A stretch of 64,000 nt of DNA from the NCBI GenBank assembly GCA_029891345.1, contig CM057006.1, positions 46,567,556 to 46,631,555 on the forward strand. The letters are read 5' to 3'. This document shows positions 36,342 through 48,128 of this stretch, one piece after another. A program made the position numbers and the translations under genes. Source of the DNA: Dryococelus australis. Lineage: Eukaryota; Arthropoda; Insecta; Phasmatodea; Phasmatidae. The notes under the pieces were generated by a model, which did no database searches, was not told where the DNA came from, and saw only the letters and a program-made list of their open reading frames with translations. Positions within the stretch are counted from its first letter, which is position 1, and each line of letters opens with the position of its first letter.

Positions 36342-36725
36342 TATAGGCTATTCACGGAAAAATTAGCAATTTTTGAAGCCCTCTCATTTGGAATAGTAGT
36401 CAATAAATATGTTTTATTGTAGTCTTAGACATTAAATTTCGAGTCCAGTGAAATATTTATACAGTTTAATTACTATCGTGGCACAATTTCGTAACAAAAA
36501 ATGGTATTATATTGTTTTTAAAAGGCCTTTTTTAACGTTCCCCAGTTTTATGCTTCAAAGCATACGAGGGGACGGTTTACATACTAACTTATAACCTAAC
36601 TTAAATTAACACCCTTGCCTTAACTGGAATTCGAACCCAGAACCTCCCGCACCCTAGATCGGTGCGCCACAGCAGGTAGGCTAAAAAATGGCTGATAGGA
36701 AAAAGGAACTAGATCCTCCTCAGAA
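36342..36725 (-). mobile_element. F1 short-form MITE interrupted by a SINE
   Basis: Left end TATAGGCTATTCACGGAAAA, then GGAATAGTAGTCAATAAATA as in the copy at 30734. The second half (AAAAAATGGCTGATAGGAAA) continues after the SINE. The right terminus is eroded near 36725. Confidence 0.75.
36505..36682 (-). mobile_element. SINE-B, tRNA-derived, with 9-bp target duplications
   Basis: Flanked by perfect AAAAAATGG repeats (36496-36504 and 36683-36691). On the minus strand the head has TGGCGCACCGATCTAGGGTG (A-box-like) and TCTGGGTTCGAATTCCAG, a paired T-arm with a perfect B-box. A body of about 110 bp follows. Its sequence differs from SINE-A, so it is a separate family. The intact duplication suggests fairly recent insertion. 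Confidence 0.85.
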
Positions 36726-37225
36726 ATTTTTACAGAATAGGTAGTACCGGATGTCCTCATTTTCCGTGCTAGTTCGTTAATGGTTGGAATCTTCGGGATG
36801 TGTCTAATGAATTATCCAACGGAAGTAGAAACCTAAATGCACGAGTGGCTAAAGATTAATATGTCCTCAAATTAATTCGGGAAATGTCTGGGTCTAGCCA
36901 TCACTGGCTTTGCGGCATACAATAACTTCGTGATGTCCTTGGCCTGTGTCATTCGGCATTTTAGCACCGTAATATATATTTCAGTGCGACATCACGTCCA
37001 TTTATCGTTTCTTACTGTCATGGGCTGCAGAACATAACATAAAGAAAACGTATCATGTAAACAGCTGAAGGCCATTACTGGATCGGTTACGAACTGATTT
37101 ATTTAAAGACTAATTCACTATTTTTCTACACAGCAGCAGAGACAAGACAACACCCTAAGTGGTCAAGTGCGCGGGAGTCCTTCACGGTTACACAGCTGAA
37201 GCGCCAACTAAAACATTCCTGAGTC
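36726..37225. other. No feature seen
   Basis: Spacer between an F1 and an F2 copy, with no coding or repeat signal. Confidence 0.4.
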
Positions 37226-38062
37226 TATAGTCCATTCAGTCACTTCCAACTTTTCCGAGGTCCTGCTGAAGTCCTACTTTCAGGAATATCTTCCGCCGTA
37301 TGCCAACAAAGTTTAACTAACTCTACAAAATTATACGAAAAGGACAACGCACCGTATTCGTGCGTACTCAGTTTAACATTTTGCATGAGAACTGTTTATT
37401 ACAGACTATTCACAATCAAATTAGCGCTTTCGAAAGACGTACTTAGAATCTACTTGTATGCACGTTGTATATCTCTACACCTTATGAAAAATTAAACTGG
37501 CCATGGACCTCATCACTTTATTCATGTGTCGGTCAAGTAAGGCTGTGAAATTATTACGAAAGTACATATTATACAAATCCGCTCGTTTTTTCACATCGAT
37601 GCATTAAAAAACCAGAAAGCGAAAGTAAGAATTTAAATTATCATAAATGGTTACGTAACAATTTTTATTCAATGTCAAGATATGGAACTATTTTCCATCC
37701 ATCCTTACCAACTTTACTGGGCACATGTCACTCAGGGCGCCCATTAAAATATAAGCATTCAGGGGCAGTAACATTTTTCTAAGACTCATTTCAAAAGTGC
37801 TCACTTTATCGTGAACAGTCTTTACCAGGCATTATTTAAAAAACACCTTTTTCACTTCCTTTATAATTCATATTAACTAAAAATCAATAATGATAATTAT
37901 ATATAAAATATAAGTAAAGCCAAAATAAGACACACTGTTGTTAATGAAAGTACAAAACGCTTGTGATACAGGGAATATTTATGAAACCAAAAACATCATA
38001 CATGGGGTGATATTTCAAAGGTCCTATTCAAAAAGCGTTAAGCTCCCTCGAATGGACCCCAC
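37226..38062 (-). mobile_element. F2 MITE split by an F1 copy
   Basis: The left end TATAGTCCATTCAGTCACTT runs into the F2 block GTCCTGCTGAAGTCCTACTT. The element is interrupted at 37398 by a long F1, resumes at 37825 (CAGGCATTATTT), and ends CCTCGAATGGACC. In the F2 at 57733 the same junction is uninterrupted. Confidence 0.8.
37398..37824 (+). mobile_element. F1 long-form MITE inside F2
   Basis: Left end ACAGACTATTCACAATCAAA, right end CACTTTATCGTGAACAGTCT, with TTA on both sides, which suggests a 3-bp target duplication. The interior matches the long copies (GGACCTCATCACTTTATTCA). Confidence 0.8.
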
Positions 38063-38109
38063 CTTCATCAGAGAACAGGCAAACCCCCTACCTGAAATAG
38101 ATTATAAAC

Positions 38110-39750
38110 TATAGTCAATTCCCCACTGGAAGAAACCTTCTCGGAGCCCTGCTAAATATCTACTTGCAGGCCCGTTTCGTACCCTTCCGTCAAATTCAAA
38201 CAAACATTGCCCTGCGACTGCCATATAGCATCTGTCAAAATCAATGTTTACATTCCCTTGTGCGTGCACATGTGTTCGTATACTTTCGCTACACCTAAAC
38301 ATCAAAATGTAAATGTGACGTCTACTTTTATACCTGTCAAATGTGTAGTTTACTGTTTAATGATTTTTAAGAATGCAGTCATATTCAAAAAACCATTCCG
38401 TACGGATATTCACAGTTTACGTTTCTTAGCATTATTTAGGTCAGCATTATGACGTTTTAAAATTGCCTGAATTCGCGATAGTTCTTACGGTTACTTTACA
38501 TTAACGTATTTGTTTTCCACGACATAGCACATTACATGTAATGCAAGTTAATATTTTGCCGCGACTGTGTTTAACACTGTTACAACTGCGAGGTAAAGAG
38601 CTGTACTAATTGTAATTATCCTTTTGTTATTGATATGTGTTGGGCCATTTCTCTAAAACGACGGCCTCAGTTGGAATAAATATTAAAACGAAGGAACAAC
38701 CAGTCAGACGAAAAAGGCAAATTAAATTCAAGCACGCAACTCGTGTGGCTAATTTTTTGTCATACAAACTTAAAATATAACTGTGAGCAATCGCGCACAC
38801 ACACACGCACACATACAGGGCCAGCGTAAATACTATGACGCAGCCAGCCACGCCCTTTTCGCACGCAATGGTTAACGAAACACAAGTAACAGTACATTTA
38901 TTACTGCCGTTTAAAAACACATTTATCACAACATCGTAACTTGCCTAGGTAGGTTCAAAAACACAACGTCTACAAACGTCATGTGGTAATTTGAAGTATT
39001 TTTAGGAGTAAGTATAATTTGTGCTTCGTGGAGCAAAAAGCAACACGCCATGGCTCGCCACGTCTGCCAACTTGAGTTGGTAACCACCCCGCCATCATAT
39101 CTAAATATATTAAAATAAGTATTAAAACATTGAAATCACTTTACAGTTGTAAATCACAAATTCAAAAATCATTATTTTGCTGTAATAAGTTAGAAATATG
39201 CTACAATTGAAAACATGTATAAATTTATCTGCTAACTAGCAAAGAGAAACTTCCCGAGTGTGAGGGACAAAGAAAGAGAGCGACAAGTCTCGCCCAGCAG
39301 ACAATGGTTTCCTCGCTCGATAAAATAAACACCGTGCCACTACGGCCTGCAGACGAAATTTTGCGCTGTTATTTTAAACTGTAAAAATGAAATATGATGC
39401 CATCGGGGTTACCTAAATATTTCAATAGGTACCCTTTAATTTACAAATAGCGTACTAAAAAACTAGGTTAAAATAATATTTTAACTGTGAAGTATTTCTT
39501 ACAGCCGTTGCCAACAGGTCGTTGCTCTCACTGTTGTTAATTCATATTTAATACGAAATAAATATTACAAGTTATAGAAGATACTAAGGTAAAGTTTTTT
39601 ATTCAATAACGCAGTACTCTAAAGTAAACCACAGTGTTATATATTTGTGGAGTACAATTTATTCAAAAAAATTGGTTGACATGTTACGCCTAGAGTGATT
39701 TTTCAAAGGTTGATTTTCATAAGTCTCTTCCAGTCGGGAATGGAATGTAG
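38110..39750 (-). mobile_element. F3 non-autonomous DNA element, about 1.64 kb
   Basis: Inverted sister of the 5206-7207 copy. Left end TATAGTCAATTCCCCACTGG, right end AGTCTCTTCCAGTCGGGAAT. It is shorter than its sister because of internal deletions and because the (CT)n array is nearly absent. The block after the left end (AGCCCTGCTAAATATCTACT, then CAAACATTGCC) resembles F1 and F2 subterminal blocks. Confidence 0.8.
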
Positions 39751-39779
39751 TTAGGTATTTAGTACGATAAATCTCGTCA

Positions 39780-40090
39780 CTGGGCTACAGGAGTGAAGTC
39801 GCCCCGTAGGCGGCGGCGTATTCAGTCAGCGCCTGCCGGACCTCCCACGCCGCCGCCCCACGACGACGCTGCCAACAGCAGCTGCGTCCCCGGGCATTCC
39901 GCTGCAGAGCGAGAAACCTCTCCCCGCCCCTCCTTCCTCCCTTGGCCGCCGGCACTTGGCGTGGCGTCCGCCGACGCAGCTGCGTGCGACCGACGACGCC
40001 GCCTGCACGGCTAACTACACTGTAGCTGCCTTCCTCGTGGACTGAGCCAACTGACTGGACACGACGTACATTGATCGCCGTCTCCTACGC
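39780..40090. other. GC-rich island, possible exon or promoter
   Basis: Strongly GC- and CpG-rich between F3 and F2. The plus-strand frame (39793-40014) is open and Pro/Arg/Ala-rich, beginning KSPRRRRRIQSAPAG. It is preceded by an AG that could be an acceptor (CTACAG, about 39790). The opposite strand is equally open. It could be a terminal exon, a first exon or just an island. Confidence 0.3.
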
Positions 40091-40103
40091 ACAGCACATA
40101 CTG

Positions 40104-40529
40104 TATGGGCTATTCACAGTTTCTTCGGCCTTTTTGAATCAAACCTTTGAAAAATCTCCCCATGTATGACGTGCTTGGTTATCTCCAACAAACGCCATGT
40201 AGCACAAGTGTTTTACACTTGTGTTAACATAAAAGTTACTTTTTTTTTCTGTTAAATTGAAATGTTATTTATATTTTACCTTAACAATATAATGATTAAT
40301 TTATAAATAATTTGAATAAAAACGAGAAAACATGTGCGTTGGTAGCGCCTAGTAAAAATAGTTCTTATACAAAATACGGTAACACCTGAGTGCGCACGAA
40401 TCCGGTGCGTTGTCCCTCTGGTGCAATCTTCCAGACTTAGTTAAGCTCAGTTCGCACGAGGCGGAGGAATATCCTGGAAGTAGAACTTTAGCAGGGCTTA
40501 TGAAAAGGCCGGATGCCTTGAATCAACTA
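40104..40529 (+). mobile_element. F2 MITE
   Basis: Left end TATGGGCTATTCACAGTTTC, then GGCCTTTTTGAATCAAACC. The internal match to the pogo-nested copy (2881-3300) is close throughout. The right end is eroded (GGCCGGATGCCTTGAATCAA) and abuts an F1 copy. Confidence 0.8.
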
Positions 40530-40771
40530 TATAGGCTATTCACGGTAAAATGAGCACTTTTTAAGGGCCTCCAGAAAGGCATTAACCACTTATAAATATA
40601 TTATGTTTCAGTCTCAGATGTTAACTTTTTACATTAATGAAATGTATATCCTGTGTTTATTGGCCACATGATCAAGTATATATTAGAAAGTGGTAGAAAG
40701 ACCGAAATTGGCTGAAAGGAAAAGTTTAGCACGACCTTAAAAAGTTCCCACTTTACCGTGAACAGTCTATA
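40530..40771 (-). mobile_element. F1 short-form MITE abutting F2
   Basis: Left end TATAGGCTATTCACGGTAAA, right end CCCACTTTACCGTGAACAGT. It starts within the TA-rich bases ending the F2 at 40104, consistent with insertion at the F2 edge. Confidence 0.8.
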
Positions 40772-41127
40772 CGTCAGTGTACGTATCACGACACTTTTAG
40801 TTTAAGTGCGTTATTAAGTATAAATGTATGGCTCTCTCATATATTTGACAGAGTATACGAATGCCACGCTAACAAGCCCCAACGGTACACAAAGGTCAAT
40901 ACCTAAACCTTTAGAATAATCAAAGGGACTATTGAAAGCTATAGTGGCAATGCCATGCTCAGTGTAAAAGCAAGGTGTACACAAATATCGTTTCCGCGGC
41001 AGTTTAGGTTATCCACGCGACTATGACCTATTCTTTCAAACATGAAATTTAACAGAAACTGAACTTTTGCTTTCGTCTTTCGAATACAAATATAAAAGTT
41101 ACACGACAATTTTCAAGTGAGAATACA
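40772..41127. other. No feature seen
   Basis: Spacer before the F4 copy, with no coding or repeat signal. Confidence 0.4.
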
Positions 41128-41401
41128 AAATATTTTAACTTTTTTAATATTTTTTATACATGGTAGAACACCATTAGAACACCGAAAATTAAAGACATTT
41201 TCATTATCGCTTTTTATTTTTAACGGAAAGTACAGAAAACTAACTTGGAAATTAACGGAGAGGTACCGTGAAACTTACGGAAACTCCGTTTCTGAAAATC
41301 AACGTGTCCGTAATTTTGCGGAGAGTTTACGGACACATCTGGTAAATCTTTACCTGCACTTTTACGTAAAATGAAGGAATTATTTTTTCTTTAACAGTGT
41401 A
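41128..41401 (+). repeat. F4 interspersed repeat
   Basis: Aligns with 59663-59998 from AAAATATTTTAACTT through GGAGAGGTACCGTGAAACTT, GCGGAGAGTTTACGGACAC and a T-rich end followed by AACAGTGTA. No coding capacity. Its class is uncertain: the second copy follows a tRNA-like head (favouring a SINE), while the ACAGTGTA end would suit a mariner-type MITE. Confidence 0.65.
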
Positions 41402-41452
41402 TTTCTCAAGACCTCGCTGTTAAAAGCCGCCCAAATCTACTCACTCACTCAA
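41402..41452 (+). mobile_element. SINE-A 3' fragment
   Basis: Only the tail of SINE-A is present (CTCAAGACCTCGCTGTTAAA, then ACTCACTCACTCAA). It begins exactly where F4 ends. Confidence 0.75.
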
Positions 41453-42863
41453 TTTAATTCCGCAGTTTGTTACCACCAATCCTGTGTGGATGACAATTGT
41501 CATGGAAATGCAATAATTTCCGGCGCGATTTAAGTAAGTATACTTGCGCATGAGCAGTAGACTCAGAAAGTTGTCATTTCTGTCGCGAAAAAATCTCATG
41601 TGATGTCCTGTCTTGATAATCAAAAATAGGTCAAACCAATCGTATTACACAAAACTGCATCTCTATCTTTTCCATTTACAGATGTTCGGAAATTTGACAA
41701 ACCTCTCTCTTTTTTTTTTTTGCGCCGATACTCGAAGAACCTTGACAGGGAGAACCCATGATCTCGTGATTGAAATCCCAGCACAGGAGTTTGTATATAA
41801 TCAAGGCTAGTGTATTCCGTGCACGGCACTAAACATCCTGCCATTCACTTATCGTGCGCCCCTTACTATTGTAGACACACAGAGAAGTGAAGCCACACAG
41901 AGCAGTGAAGACGCGTGATTTGTGGGGGCCTGCTAGGGGATTTTTCAGGCGTGAAATATTTATTTTCCGTGTCAAGGACTGAATGTTCTTGTTATAGTTT
42001 CGTTCTTTTCACCTCGGCAGAATCATACTGAGAAATGACTCTGAACTAAATAAACACTCTAATACCTAAGAGACCAAAAAAATTCCAACTTGTTACATAA
42101 TTTCTTGTTCACTATATACGAAATAAACGTTTGAGATGACAACCTCTGCCCACTTTAATACTTCAACAAAGAAATAGCCTAAACATGTTTTGTCTGTTCC
42201 GACTCTACATTCTTATTTGGCCCCCAAAATACGTAAAAACAAGTAATGTTTGCTTAGACTAAAATATTTATCTTAGTGTTACTTCCGCATTCCCGTACCG
42301 CATTGGCATCACGTAAAACAAAGCACTGGAAGTTTCAGCGTGTAGTATGGGCCCAGGCGAGTAGCACGGCTCCGCCACATACAAGAGGCGTGTTTAACAA
42401 GATGGGGGATATTGAACTTGCACTTTACACGAAATCCTCATCCCATCCCTCACGGAGCAGTCATGGAGTACCCTCTTACGCGTAAAGAACTTACAGCACT
42501 GCACACACACGCGTTACAAAAACAAACACACCCTGGAGCGTATATATCCTCTACTACAGTTCTATACGTTTTCGTTTAACCACATGCTGATGGGGCAGCT
42601 TCAGCAAACAAAACCACATGCAGCTATGATGGACGGCCGTACGTGCGGTGCCTGCAAACAACACCAGGCAATTATGTCGTGCAGACTGAAGCGCACTTCC
42701 GTAGACCTCGTCTGCGGACAATGTACTTGTTCACGTGTACGCTGTCTTACCCAACTTAGCCCCCGTGCTACCCGGCACCCTTCCACCTGCGCTGTGTAGA
42801 CGGTTGCATGCTTGCTAGGGGCTCCGATGCACTATCAAATCTTTTCTAACACCAACATTAACA
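41453..42863. other. No gene recognised
   Basis: Mixed composition, slightly GC-rich at 42276-42800. The Cys-rich 42584-42799 frame has an opposite-strand frame of equal length and no known motif, so I do not call it. Confidence 0.4.
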
Positions 42864-43100
42864 TTTAGAAGCTGTTCACCGTAAAGTGAGCACTTTTGAA
42901 GCCCTAGTATTTTTTCCTTTCAAACATTTTTTATCCTTTAATCACATTTTAAAATAAATATTGACATGTAAGTAATAAACACAGTGTATATTTCCATCGC
43001 ACTCGGAAGTTAGCGTCGGCTGAAATAAAACATATTTATCGAGTATTATTTCAAATGACAGGGCTTTCAAAAATGTTCACTTTACCGTGAATAGCCCATA
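42864..43100 (+). mobile_element. F1 short-form MITE
   Basis: Left end GAAGCTGTTCACCGTAAAGT, right end TTCACTTTACCGTGAATAGC. The interior has the short-form signature TAAGTAATAAACACAGTGTA. Confidence 0.85.
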
Positions 43101-43179
43101 GAGTGCTGTACATAATGACTGAAAGTTAACACAGGATAGAAGTGTCTCATACATTACGGGCGCCGCCTAGTGTAGCATT

Positions 43180-43320
43180 TTAGCGCGTTTGAAGCTCAGA
43201 AGCAAGCTAGCAATAAGAGCGACACTAACACGCGCGCCTAGTGCTCCATAATTCCTACGCGCAAGGCGCTGAACTGGCGGGCAGTGTTATCGGTCGTGTT
43301 GCGTGCACCTATGGGACTTG
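43180..43320 (+). repeat. GC-rich interspersed repeat (copy 1)
   Basis: Shares a core of about 110 bp with 62055-62200: CCTACGCGCAAGGCG, with CTAACACGCGCGCCTAGTGC on one side and GGGCAGTGTTATCGGTCGTG on the other. Its nature is unknown. Confidence 0.6.
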
Positions 43321-43744
43321 ACGCGGTGGCCCTATAATTTTAGTGGTGGAGAGTCTGCAGGGAAAGTTCAACGCAGGTTCCTATAATAGTTTCGCATGTT
43401 CCCTGTCTGACCGTGCTACGCCCTAAGCTACGGGCGTGGCAGGGCCGGGTTTGAATAAAGACATAGCAAAATCAAAAGAGTACCAAATGGCAAAAGCCAC
43501 GCAAAAAACCATTTTTCTGTACAGTGTAAAGGTGAGTTGACTGTGAAAATAACTTATAACAGAAACAAAGAAGTTATCTCTTTGTTATCCTGTTTCTTCT
43601 TTACATGAGGAAAAGCTAACATAACTTCCCTAACCCTTTATTTCCAAATTAATTAAAATATACGTAAAACTCAAAGTTACAATAAAAAGTGAAATACAAA
43701 TATTTCTAAGGTGCAATATATTGCTATTACTAAACTAGCACCTT
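43321..43744. other. No gene seen
   Basis: Contains a small hairpin near 43563 (AACAAAGA...TCTTTGTT). Otherwise AT-rich. Confidence 0.4.
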
Positions 43745-44086
43745 GGCCTTCTGCATTACTAAATTGCCAGTTATTTGCTTAGACACTACCCATATTTTAG
43801 AGTGAAAAACCATCACAAAATACAGGGCAAATTACCCCAAAATGCAATAATACAAAATGGCGATTAAATTCTGCCGTACCGACATTTTACTCTGAACTTT
43901 AGGAAATTATATTTGTTGTACTTTGATTTTCCACACTACAATATGGGTAGTGTTAAGCAAATAACTGGCCATTTAGTCATGCAGAAGGCCTTCACAAAAT
44001 ACACTGGGCAAGTTACCACAAAATTACAATCATGCAAAATGGCGATTAAATTCTGTCGTACCGACATATACTCTGAACTTTAGAGA
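43745..44086. repeat. Combined inverted and direct repeat
   Basis: Inverted arms at 43745-43804 and 43934-43990 (GGCCTTCTGCATTACTAAAT and its near complement). Each arm is followed by a direct-repeat unit of about 92 bp (43814-43905 and 43993-44086) containing AAAATGGCGATTAAATTCTG and CGTACCGACAT. Confidence 0.85.
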
Positions 44087-47000
44087 AATATATTTATTCC
44101 TACACAAGGGAAAACCACATTTTGCTTTACTTGTCATAAATCAACATTACGTGAATATTGTAACCTCAAAATTTCACACAGTATTTTTCCTATATATAAC
44201 ATCTGCTCGCGATCCCAAGCGGATAGGAACAACTGTTGAACAATTCCCAGCCTTAACTCCCGCAAGCAAATACTATTTGTTTTTTTAAAGTTTCCGAAAC
44301 TTCGTACAGTTCTTCGTTGTTTACAAGAATTAAATACCTCAAAGCCATACCAGGCGTGACTTGGTTACAAAGTTAACATCACCACCTCAATAAGGCATAA
44401 CTTTGTTGCAAAATTTTAAGACCAACTTTCATAATTATTGTCTGGGTTACCAATGTTTACAACCACAAATCCATTCGTTATCAAAGTGGTCACAGACTTC
44501 CATACGGGTTTGCAACTGGATACAAAAGTTAACATTACTTTACACCTATCATCATATCTAGGTTAAGAGGCCAACATTTCGCGATAATTTAAAAATGGTT
44601 TTAAAAATGCAGGCTATCACGGCCCTAGCCTAACGTAAAAATGACGCAAAGGTCCTGCTTGCTTGAGGAGCCTACATATATGCATTAAATTAAGAATACT
44701 ACTTATCTGGTAGAAGTTAGCACCCTCGAGACCGCTGACTGACCCCGAACGAATCATGTACAGGGATTATATAACACAGTTCCGCCACATGGCGCCACCA
44801 ATCACAGCAAAGAACGTTATTTTCCTCAGAAATTAACGTGATTCCAAGAATTTCGTGGTGTTTCAACACTTCTTGCGGGGGTCGTGTGACTGACAACCAA
44901 TGGTGGTTGATGTTACCCAATACGGTAAACCGACGCAGCTATCACCTATTCCCCTTAGGGGGGAGGGGAGTCCTACACAAATGAAAAACTAACCTCCAAT
45001 TAGATTACCATACAAAATCCCACTTCCGGCATGTTGACCAAGTTACAGGAACTAACGTAAACAAACGTCATAATTTTATACTGTGTACTGTGCGCACACA
45101 TGTGCGGGCAGTCTGCCGGGCTGGCCGCCTTGGTGCTGCCATCAAGTGGCGAAACCTCGAAGCGCCCTACCGCTCATCAGTTGTCTGTCATGGTTGGAGA
45201 CTGCGACACGCGGAAAAAATGTATCTTACGTTTACACACGTTTTCCATTACCCCAGGTCTTCCAGTATTTTTTTACGATAATGTGAATATGGCGAGAACA
45301 TTGCAGGTTGGTTATTCCAACAGATTTTAAGAAATATTTATAGTTTTTAACACCAAAACCAGCGTGTTAAACGGTCATGTCAGTCGGTGCATTGCGCCGT
45401 GAAAATGTCAGGTAACCAAACACCAGTCATTTCGAACAAGTGATTATGGCGACGTGGTCCAGCCCGCTCATTAAATGGTTTCTTATTAGAGTTCATTAAT
45501 AATAATCCGAGGGCGATTAGCGACGTGGTCCAGCCCATCACACCTGCCAATATATTATGAGATACAGGCGTGTGAAAAAGTAGGGCTCGGAAAAAGCATT
45601 TATAATATGCAGGACGTATTGGAAAGTACTATACGTACCTCATTCGAAGTGTGTTTTAATTTCGTACATTGGCGTAATGAGGACACGTTTAATGTTAAAA
45701 AAAAAAAAAAACCGCGGATTTCAACCACACTGCAACGCATCAGTTCGCTTGGCCTTTACATTGCAATTTGCAACCGTCGTATTGGTTCATACGACACCAA
45801 GCACGCTTACCAAATTGTACACCGCTCAGTACTAGCCGGCTTTCTGCCAATATAACCCCAAATTGAAAGTGTTTCAATTAAATATAATTTCCTGCGTAGA
45901 ATAAGCAATCCATCCTGTTCGTTTGAGTGTTGCTGACGTCATATAATGCTGCGGAGAACCTTAGGGAGACTGTTGGTGAATTTCGCCATCAGTGATTCAA
46001 AGAATACGGATATAGTAATGTTTAAGCAAACTACATAAACTCGGTAAAACTGGTTACGCGCTCGCTGCTTCGCATCCCGCGCGAGCGAGTGGAAGTGAAA
46101 AACATCAGTTATATGATAGCGGCGGCAGCAAGTCAAAGGATTGTTTTGAATGAACAGGCGAGCGATAGGCCGGTGGCTGCCTATCTGTTACAGAAAGTGA
46201 GCCTACACGATAATTCTTTTTGCGGTGTACGCTGCTGACCCCGGTTGTATTGGTTTCTGTGTTTATTTGAAGAATGCTCTGGATTACTGACCTCGTTCTC
46301 TCAGCGTGACACTAGGTGCGTTGAACCTTCCAGATGGTCAGGGCGAACGATATGAAAGAGTGACAGGCCTCCGAGCCGAAGAGTTGATGGAGTGAACGAG
46401 TGGCTGAGTTTCGAACGATAGAAGATGAGCGTCGAGGGAAGTGACCAGCAGAAGGGAAATCTGCAACTGCGAGTATCGAGTAGTCAAGAGTAAAGCTGGC
46501 CGGCTGGATGCGTGAGTGAAAGAAATTACAAATGGTGGCAAACAGATATACCGAACACATGTTCATAATGAGTATGAGTTAATTGACTGTAAAAAAGAAG
46601 GGTGTTAGTTAAGAGTTGAAGTATACATTATACGCGCTAACTGTTAAATAAAAAAGAGCAACGCAGTAGACAGATAAATTAATACTGTAAATAATAATTG
46701 TGTTAATTAGAAATCAAATTTATTCTTTTATTTATATAAAAACCTCCATTCCTCACAAACTCAGATACGCCCCGCAGGCGTCCATTAACAGTAATATTAC
46801 GTCAGCCGCACTAAGTGTTAAACTCGACCACACCTCACACGCCTTTTTTTATACCTAAGAAACTAACACGGAGGAAGATATTATTCCTTCACTTAAGTGA
46901 ATTTAAAACGGCATAACGTTAAAAATAACATGTCAGCACGCTTTGCAAGCACACGAACACGAAAAAACACAGCCATCTAACTGCATACTCGGTAGTTTAG

Positions 47001-47130
47001 TTTTCCAAAAACATTATTTATTTTTACTTCACATTAGCTGAAAAAAGTATGGAAAGTAACTGGTTGTTCATTAAAACTTTCATTTCAATTGTCTGTACAC
47101 CCATTACGTTGGAGTTGAATGTAAGCGCGA
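44087..47130. other. Gene-poor, no supported feature
   Basis: About 3 kb. Several frames are open on one or both strands (for example 45083-45330 in three frames at once), which points to composition, not coding. A 17-bp direct repeat GCGACGTGGTCCAGCCC occurs at 45449 and 45520. A possible LTR-like stretch near 46187-46794 was considered and not called. Confidence 0.4.
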
Positions 47131-47388
47131 GTTGAGTGAGTGAAGAGATTTGGGCAGCTCTTAACAGCGAAGTCTTGATAGCCGATGAGGGTGAAGTGAG
47201 GTGAGTGTGGAGTGGCACCGGAATGAAAGAGCGGGAGAAACGGGAGACCCCTGAGAAAACCCACCGACCGGCGGCATAGTTCGGGGCACGATTCCCACTT
47301 GCGATCCGGAGTGAACCTGCCCGAGATTGAACCCGGTTAGCATTGGTGGGAGACGAGCAGTCTAAACGCTCAGCCACCGTGGCCCCTT
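47131..47388 (-). mobile_element. SINE-A, near full-length
   Basis: Inverted copy with the complement of the tail (AGCTCTTAACAGCGAAGTCT), of the core (CCCACCGACCGGCGGCATAG) and of the tRNA head (GCTCAGCCACCGTGGCC). Confidence 0.85.
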
Positions 47389-48128
47389 GAATATAAGACA
47401 TCAAGTTTGTTTTCATCTGTATGCACGCTGTTTCTCCCTTGTACCACCGATTTAACTTGGGCTTTTACTTTGATAGCAGGAGCTAAATGACCAGTTTGCG
47501 TGTGGCTAAAAATAGTAGGAAACGCGCTTTACTTAACGAGAAACGGAAACGAGAAGCGGACAATCTTCTGGAACACTCTGCCCTCGGTCATCAAAGCTCG
47601 ATCTCGTTCCTCTTTGCAGAAACTATTTGAAAGCAAATAACTTACCGAAACATCAGTGTAACGACCTACGCAGCTTTTACACCATAAACGACGACGGGAC
47701 ATCCATCCGTTGTGCGAGTTCGGTAACTAACGATAGGCTTCACTCCGAATTTCGGGTTCATTTTTTATATAAAGTTTTATGCATTTACACCGACAAAGAT
47801 ACCGCCAACTACCCTTAACCGGTGTTTGAGAAAGATAGTGGGTTACACAATATAAATTATTTAGCCAGACCAGCTGCATTAACAATAATTGGCTCTTCCT
47901 GTTACTGGACGGAAATAGAGCTGCTTTGAGTTTGTCAGAGTCGTGGCGGGAGATCTGGTGTATTCTCGGGGTATGTTAGGGCCCCTAATGATGCTTGTAG
48001 CCCGCAAGGCCGGACGGAAAAGCGTAACCTGTCACATACTAAGCAAGTGCACAAAGCGACGTAACTTATAGCGGTTCCTATGATGTACGCGTATTCAAGA
48101 GCTGAATGGTTGCGCGTTGCTGTGAAAT
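47389..48128. other. No feature seen
   Basis: No coding or repeat signal traced. Confidence 0.4.

Noticed and set aside
42584-42799. Cys-rich frame resembling a zinc-binding protein
   Set aside because: No regular Cys spacing, an equal-length frame on the other strand, and no recognised family.
43180-43460. CRISPR-like or satellite array
   Set aside because: There is no regular repeat-spacer pattern; the shared word occurs once here and once at 62055.
45083-45330. Three overlapping plus-strand frames
   Set aside because: Frames open in three phases reflect composition; none has a known motif or clear splice sites.
46187-46794. Possible solo LTR bounded by TGTTA and TAACA
   Set aside because: No flanking duplication, no internal element part and no second copy; the end words alone are weak.
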